Below, piece after piece: positions 59,418-64,000 of a DNA stretch of 64,000 bases. Under the pieces are notes generated by a model. It ran no database searches, was not told the origin of the DNA, and saw only the letters and a program-made list of their open reading frames with translations. A program made the translations under genes and the position numbers. Each line of letters begins with the position of its first letter. The stretch's first letter is position 1. Source of the stretch: Hymenobacter negativus (GTDB taxonomy: Bacteria > Bacteroidota > Bacteroidia > Cytophagales > Hymenobacteraceae); assembly GCF_016056375.1 (NCBI RefSeq), contig NZ_JAEDAE010000004.1:248001-312000 (forward strand), written 5' to 3'.

Positions 59418-59461
59418 CACAAAAGCCCGTCATGCTGAGCATGACGGGCTTTTGTGTTTTT
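59418..59461 (+). terminator. Strong bidirectional terminator between gapN-like and kinase genes
   Basis: Perfect 18-base arms (59418-59435 with 59439-59456; core AAAGCCCGTCATGC) with a 3-base loop, then TTTTT. Both strands end in a T-rich stretch, so it can serve both convergent genes (stops at 59404 and 59464). Confidence 0.9.
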
Positions 59462-59463
59462 CA

Positions 59464-61665
59464 TTACGCCTCTTCCGATGCACCAGCGACCGCCGCAACT
59501 ACAGGCATCCCTTGGTCCTGCGGCAGGGTCACCACAAACTCCGTGAAAGCGCCTTCTTCGGAGCGCACCGTGAGCGTGCCGTCGTAGCCGTTGGTGATGA
59601 TGTCGTAGCTCAGCCACAGGCCCAGGCCGGTGCCTTCGCCGGGCGGCTTGGTGGTGAAGAAGGGGTCAAAAATTTTGTCCAGCACCACCGGGGCGATGCC
59701 GGTGCCGTTGTCGCGCACATGCAGCTCCACGCCGCCGCTCACGCGCCGGGTGCGCACCCGCACCGAGGGCGTGTAGGCCGGCCCCAGCAGCAGGGCCTTC
59801 TGGTGCACCGCGTAGAAGGCGTTGGTGAACAGGTTGAGCAGCACGCGGCCCAGCTCCTGTGGCACCACGTGCAGGGGGCCCAGGGCGGGGTCCAGGTCGA
59901 GGGTGCGGGCCACGGTGAAGTCGCGGTGGGTGTTTTGCAGGCTGTGGTAGGCCAGGCGCAGGTAGTCCTGGGCCAGGTCGTTCAGGTCGACGGGCTGGCG
60001 CTGGCCGGGGTCGGCGTGGGCGTGCTCCAGCATGCCGCGCACAATGCCCGCAGCCCGGCCGCCGTGCTGGTTGATGCGGAGCAGGTTCTGTTTCAAATCA
60101 TCCAGTAGCGAGGCCTCCAGCTCAGGGTCGCGGGTAGGCTCCTGCCGCGCCTCCTCCAGCTCCGCCAGCATTTCCAGGCTCACTTCGGAGAAGTTATTCA
60201 CAAAGTTGAGCGGGTTCTGGATTTCGTGGGCCACGCCCGCCGTGAGGGCGGCCAGGGCCACCATTTTCTCGCTCTGTACCAGCTGGCTCTGGGCCACTTT
60301 CAGTTTAGTAAGGGCCTGGTCGAGGCGGTCGCGCTGGTGGGCAATCTGCTCGTTTTTCTCGTTTAGCGCCCGGTTGGTCCGCTGCTTGAGGAAAATATTG
60401 CGGGCCAGCAGGCCGGCCAGTAGCAACAGGCCCGCCAAGCCGGCCAGCAGGCCGCGCATTTCCTGGCGCTGCTGGTGGGCCTTCTGTTCCTGCAATTGCT
60501 GGCGCTGGGTGAGCAGCGCAATCTGGTCCTGCTTGCGGGCCAGCTCGTAGCCGTAGCGCAGGGCGCTGGTGCGGCGCTGGGTTTCGATGCCCGCCACCGA
60601 ATCCTTGTACGCCCCCCACAGCCGCTGGTACCGGTAGGCGTTGGCAAAGTCGCCGCGCCACGCGTATGCCTGGGCCAGAATGTCGCTGCCGTTGCGCAGA
60701 TTCTCGTTACTGCGCGACGGCTGGCTGAGCGTGAAGGCGTGTTCGGCCAGCGCCACGGCGCTGTCGGTGCGGCCCTGCAGCAGGTACACCCGCGCCACGG
60801 CCAGCTCGGCGGGCGGCAGGTTGTAATTGTCTTTGGTGGCCTTGGCCTCGGCGCGCGCTTGGGTGGCGTAGTACAGGGCCTGCGGCAATTTGCCCTGCCC
60901 GGCGTACAGCTCTGACAGCCTGATTTCGTCGCTAAGCGCGTTCAGCACATCGCCCGTTTTGCGGTTCAGCTGCACAGAGCGGCGTAGGTAGCGCAGTGCT
61001 TTGGGCTGGTCGTTGAGCTGCCGGTAGCAATTGCCCACCATATTCAGGGCCGAGGCCACCATGTGCTCATCGCGCAACGCAGCAGCATTGCGAAAAATGG
61101 GCAGCAGCACATCCAGCGCATCCTGATAATTACCGAGCTGCACATACACCCCGCCAATGGCCACCCGCGTCCGGTTTACAATCTTCAGGTTACGCGACTT
61201 CTCGGCGTAGGTCAGCCCCCGGAGCGCCGCCCGCAGCGCGGCCGCGGGGTTAGCCTGCTCGTTCTCAATCAGGCTCCACTGCAGGAACGTATTGGCCAGC
61301 CCCACCATGTCGCGGCGCGTGGCAAACAGGGCCTGCGCCTCCTGCGTGCGCTGCCGGGCGCGGCCGTAGTCGGCCCGGCGGCGATAGCGCGTGCCTAGCC
61401 CCAGCAGTTCCTGCCCCATTCCCACGGAATCGCGCAGCTGGCGGCTCAGGGCCAGCGCCTGCTCCAGAACCGCCGTTGACCGGGGCGCGTCGTCCATAAA
61501 CAAGGCCTGGCTCAGGGCTTGCAGCCGGCGCACGCGCGTGGTGTCGGGGCGGGGGCTAGCCCGCAATACCGCTTGTAGGCTGTCAGCGGTGCGCGGCTGC
61601 GCTATCAGCAACCCGGGCCGCAAGACACAACTGAAAAATAAAATAAGCCAGCACCTCACGGGCAA
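59464..61665 (-). CDS. TPR-containing sensor histidine kinase
   Basis: 733 residues. Signal peptide ([20 protein letters not shown]), about six TPR repeats (residues 60-350, for example [20 protein letters not shown]), one membrane helix at about 405-427 ([20 protein letters not shown]), a coiled linker, then the kinase: H-box [20 protein letters not shown] (His near 479), N-box [21 protein letters not shown]1 [15 protein letters not shown]-box [10 protein letters not shown] and G2 TGLGLWLSY. No receiver or response regulator is next to it, so the partner is unknown. Start codon TTG; a GTG two codons on is equally possible. Confidence 0.94.
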   Translation of the reverse strand: MPVRCWLILFFSCVLRPGLLIAQPRTADSLQAVLRASPRPDTTRVRRLQALSQALFMDDAPRSTAVLEQALALSRQLRDSVGMGQELLGLGTRYRRRADYGRARQRTQEAQALFATRRDMVGLANTFLQWSLIENEQANPAAALRAALRGLTYAEKSRNLKIVNRTRVAIGGVYVQLGNYQDALDVLLPIFRNAAALRDEHMVASALNMVGNCYRQLNDQPKALRYLRRSVQLNRKTGDVLNALSDEIRLSELYAGQGKLPQALYYATQARAEAKATKDNYNLPPAELAVARVYLLQGRTDSAVALAEHAFTLSQPSRSNENLRNGSDILAQAYAWRGDFANAYRYQRLWGAYKDSVAGIETQRRTSALRYGYELARKQDQIALLTQRQQLQEQKAHQQRQEMRGLLAGLAGLLLLAGLLARNIFLKQRTNRALNEKNEQIAHQRDRLDQALTKLKVAQSQLVQSEKMVALAALTAGVAHEIQNPLNFVNNFSEVSLEMLAELEEARQEPTRDPELEASLLDDLKQNLLRINQHGGRAAGIVRGMLEHAHADPGQRQPVDLNDLAQDYLRLAYHSLQNTHRDFTVARTLDLDPALGPLHVVPQELGRVLLNLFTNAFYAVHQKALLLGPAYTPSVRVRTRRVSGGVELHVRDNGTGIAPVVLDKIFDPFFTTKPPGEGTGLGLWLSYDIITNGYDGTLTVRSEEGAFTEFVVTLPQDQGMPVVAAVAGASEEA

Positions 61666-61717
61666 AAATGCTAAGCGTGCGCGATACAGAAGTGCAAATC
61701 CATCCTTCTACCCCAAC

Positions 61718-62278
61718 TTATGGAGGATAAGGAGGATTTATAATCATCCCGAAATCATCTTTTACCTGAGTAAACTTATTGTCTTTGTCATTAATCGGGG
61801 TATCCGTATGCATCACAACTCGCCAAGCCCTTTTTCCATTAATCGGGCTGTCCAGAACCGTGTCTTGGATGATTGTAGCCCCCTTTTGCTTTAGTTCAAG
61901 AATTGCGGCCCCGATAATGGCGGCATTCGAGGCATCATCGGTTTCAGAGCCCCCATCTATTTCGAAATAGGGGATTTTCTTTCCGTCCGGTTGCACCGAA
62001 GGCTGGGTAATGAAGCGTACCTCATACTTCTTACCAAGGAGCCACCTCCTATCTTTAAAGGAATAGGCCAATGGGGCGGTACTTACCGGAATTGGCTTGT
62101 CTCCTTTGTTGTATTTAGTTGCGGCATTCGTACACGCGGCATCAGTGGCGTACTGAAATTCCTCTGATGCGACCCTCCCGAACTTCAGCTTATCCGAAAT
62201 ATAAATGTGTTCGTCCGTCTCACAGGAAGCAACACTTAGCGCGAATAACAGGCAGGCAACCAATGGATACGGCTTCAT
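61718..62278 (-). CDS. Small lipoprotein of unknown function
   Basis: 186 residues. Lipobox SVASC (Cys19) in MKPYPLVACLLFALSVASCE. The mature part is soluble, with strands (YISDKLKFGRVASEEFQYAT, EVRFITQPSVQPDGKKIPYF) and a helix (DDASNAAIIGAAILELKQKG). No family recognised. Base composition is clearly more AT-rich than the flanking genes, and the gap behind it is AT-rich too; it may be a later arrival. The start at 62278 fits the lipobox. A possible -7-like TATAATTTG lies just upstream on the reverse strand at 62291-62299. Confidence 0.72.
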   Translation of the reverse strand: MKPYPLVACLLFALSVASCETDEHIYISDKLKFGRVASEEFQYATDAACTNAATKYNKGDKPIPVSTAPLAYSFKDRRWLLGKKYEVRFITQPSVQPDGKKIPYFEIDGGSETDDASNAAIIGAAILELKQKGATIIQDTVLDSPINGKRAWRVVMHTDTPINDKDNKFTQVKDDFGMIINPPYPP

Positions 62279-62482
62279 GAACCAAATATGCAAATTATAC
62301 TATCAATATTCATTGTTAGAATTGTTTAATCGAAAAATAATTTAGTAATGTCCTCCTAAACTCAGTGGGCACACAAGCATCCTTTGTAGATTGGTAATTG
62401 TCGTTGCCTGCCAACTTTGCTTGCTGGCTCATGGCCTGACTTTGCAACTCACTTCATCATCAAACGCCGCCGTTTTTCCCGC

Positions 62483-64000
62483 ATGAAAAAACCCCTCTTC
62501 TTGCTTCCTCTGCTGGCCGCGGCCGTCACCGGCTGCCCCTCGAACTCCCTGAAAACGGCCAGCACGGCCGATAAGCCCGACATCCTGCACGCGGCCCTGG
62601 ACACGACCGTGGCTCCCGGCGACGACTTTTTCACCTACGCCAATGGCACCTGGCTGAAGAACAACCCCATTCCGGCCTCGGAGAGCAATATGGGCATCGG
62701 CAAAAAGGTGCAGGACGAGATTTACACCCGCCTGCGCCAGACCAGCATTGAGGCCGCCGACGCCAAGGCTACGGCCGGCAGCAATCAACAGAAAATCGGC
62801 GATTTCTGGGCCGTGGGCATGGATTCGGTGAAGGCTGATAAGCTGGGGGCCACGCCCCTGAAAACGGAACTGGACCGCATCGCGGCAATGAAAACGGTGG
62901 CCGAAGTGCCGGGCGTCATCGCCCACGAAATTCCGCTGGGCGTGAATGCGCTCATCGGCCCGCGCGTGGGCCAGGACGATAAGAACAGCGACAAAATGGC
63001 CCTCTACCTGCGTCAGGCGGGCCTGGGCCTGCCCAACCGCGACTACTACTTCAACACCGACTCGCGCACCAAAAACATCCGCGCCGAGTACCTGAAGCAC
63101 GTCGCCAATACCTTCAAGCTGCTGGGCCAGGACGCCGCCACGGCCCAGGCCAACGCCGCCAAAGTAATGGCCCTGGAAACCACGCTGGCCAAGTCCTCGC
63201 GCAAGCTTGAAGCCCTGCGCGACCCCTACGCCAACTACCACAAAATGAGTATTGCGCAGCTCGACAAGCTCACGCCCGGCATCGACTGGAAAACCTGGCT
63301 CGGGCAGATGGGCAGCGCCAAAACGGATACGGTGATTGTGGGCCAGCCCGAGTTTTACCAGACCGTGGGCCAGCTCCTGAAAACCCAGCCGGTCGATACC
63401 TGGAAAGCCTACCTCGCCTGGCACGTGGCCCACGAGTTTGCGCCCACACTCAGCCGCCCGTTCGTGGATGAGAACTTCCATTTCTACGGCACGGTGCTGC
63501 GCGGGGCCACGGCCATTCGCCCGCGCTGGAAGCGGGTGCTCGATATGCAGGAAAACGCCCTGGGCGATGCACTGGGCCAGCTTTTCGTGAAGGAATACTT
63601 CAAGCCCGAGGCCAAAGCTCGCTACGATACGCTGGTGAAAAACATGGTGGCAGCCTTCGCCCAGCACATCCAGAAACTGGATTGGATGAGCGCGCCTACC
63701 AAAGTGGTGGCTCTGGATAAGCTCCACAAAATCACGCCTAAAGTAGGCTACCCCAACAAATGGAAAGATTATTCGAACCTGAAAATTGACCGCAGCTCGC
63801 TGGCCGAAAACGTGATGCGCGCCAACGAGTGGCAGTACAACTACCAGCTGAACAAGCTGGGCAAGCCCGTGGACCGCACCGAGTGGGACATGACGCCCCA
63901 AACTTATAACGCTTACTACAATTCCTCTAACAACGAAATTGTGTTGCCTGCCGCGGCCTTTGCCGTGCCCGGCCTGCTCGATGCCGATGCCGACGACGCG
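62483..64000 (+). CDS. M13 family metallopeptidase, N-terminal two thirds (runs off window)
   Basis: Neprilysin/PepO-type zinc endopeptidase. 506 codons are visible from the ATG at 62483. Lipobox AAVTGC in FLLPLLAAAVTGCPSN, so a lipoprotein. The N-terminal M13 domain is clear: VAPGDDFFTYANGTWLKNNP, RQAGLGLPNRDYYFNTDSRT, and near the end PQTYNAYYNSSNNEIVLPAA and AFAVPGLLDAD, the stretch immediately before the catalytic HExxH, which is beyond base 64000. So the active-site motif is not seen. Confidence 0.93.
   Translation, partial: MKKPLFLLPLLAAAVTGCPSNSLKTASTADKPDILHAALDTTVAPGDDFFTYANGTWLKNNPIPASESNMGIGKKVQDEIYTRLRQTSIEAADAKATAGSNQQKIGDFWAVGMDSVKADKLGATPLKTELDRIAAMKTVAEVPGVIAHEIPLGVNALIGPRVGQDDKNSDKMALYLRQAGLGLPNRDYYFNTDSRTKNIRAEYLKHVANTFKLLGQDAATAQANAAKVMALETTLAKSSRKLEALRDPYANYHKMSIAQLDKLTPGIDWKTWLGQMGSAKTDTVIVGQPEFYQTVGQLLKTQPVDTWKAYLAWHVAHEFAPTLSRPFVDENFHFYGTVLRGATAIRPRWKRVLDMQENALGDALGQLFVKEYFKPEAKARYDTLVKNMVAAFAQHIQKLDWMSAPTKVVALDKLHKITPKVGYPNKWKDYSNLKIDRSSLAENVMRANEWQYNYQLNKLGKPVDRTEWDMTPQTYNAYYNSSNNEIVLPAAAFAVPGLLDADADDA

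Noticed and set aside
59418..59456. Perfect 18-base inverted repeat as a mobile-element end
   Set aside because: Three-base loop, T-runs on both sides and position between convergent stops make it a standard bidirectional terminator.
62429..63901. Reverse frame of 490 codons opposite the M13 peptidase gene
   Set aside because: The forward M13 frame has a lipobox and clear family motifs. The reverse frame has none.
1..64000. tRNA, rRNA, riboswitch, prophage or insertion sequence genes
   Set aside because: I saw no tRNA-like cloverleaf in the gaps, no rRNA sequence, no transposase or phage protein and no known riboswitch core. A covariance-model scan, which I cannot run, would settle the small-RNA part.

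Overview
The window looks like chromosomal DNA of a GC-rich member of the Bacteroidota, most likely a pigmented Cytophagales bacterium of the Hymenobacter type. Evidence: a full-length SprA (type IX secretion translocon), a type IX sorting-domain protein, a TonB-dependent receptor with a carboxypeptidase-regulatory-like N-terminus, DUF4292 and DUF2911 proteins, GAF-LytTR and TPR-kinase signalling, a CrtD-CruF carotenoid pair, and many -7 promoter boxes of the Bacteroidota form TAnnTTTG. The assignment is inferred from gene content, not from a marker-gene comparison. I saw no rRNA, tRNA, insertion sequence, prophage or CRISPR array.

Layout. 1-5.3 kb: start of a TonB receptor (reverse), yicC, a small secreted protein, a VanZ-M28 peptidase fusion, and gcvH. 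5.3-20.1 kb (reverse): sprA, ruvA, malic enzyme, a LysM lytic transglycosylase and gatA. 20.1-33.5 kb: two TatA-like genes, a forward GAF-LytTR regulator, then a reverse envelope cluster (degenerate M23/EnvC-like protein, DUF4292 lipoprotein, TPR protein, sugar nucleotidyltransferase, dUTPase, type IX secreted adhesin-like protein, flippase), and enoyl-CoA hydratase. 33.7-40.7 kb: mscL, two small genes, and the rimP-nusA-infB operon (reverse). 40.7-50.5 kb: DUF2911, selD, membrane proteins, rbfA, a methyltransferase, a LolC/E-type permease and a SNF2 helicase. 50.5-64 kb: an SRPBCC protein, an RlmI-like methyltransferase, crtD-cruF, a TetR regulator, an M28 lipoprotein peptidase, a GapN-like dehydrogenase, a TPR histidine kinase, a small AT-rich lipoprotein, and the first part of an M13 metallopeptidase.

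The genes are mostly housekeeping and envelope functions: surface secretion and export (SprA, TatA), wall remodelling (EnvC-like, lytic transglycosylase), lipoprotein trafficking, translation and transcription factors, and carotenoid completion.

The least ordinary signal is between the genes. (1) Several intergenic gaps are filled by imperfect palindromes built from a low-complexity word that differs from gap to gap. They often start in the upstream stop codon and end at the next gene. (2) At least four genes (rimP, malic enzyme, TPR gene, envC) have a terminator-like hairpin plus U-run between a predicted promoter and the start codon, which suggests leader attenuation. In rimP-nusA-infB this could allow NusA autoregulation. 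(3) The VanZ-M28 fusion, the zinc-site-less M23 domain and the GapN-like enzyme lacking the usual general-base Glu are the protein-level oddities.
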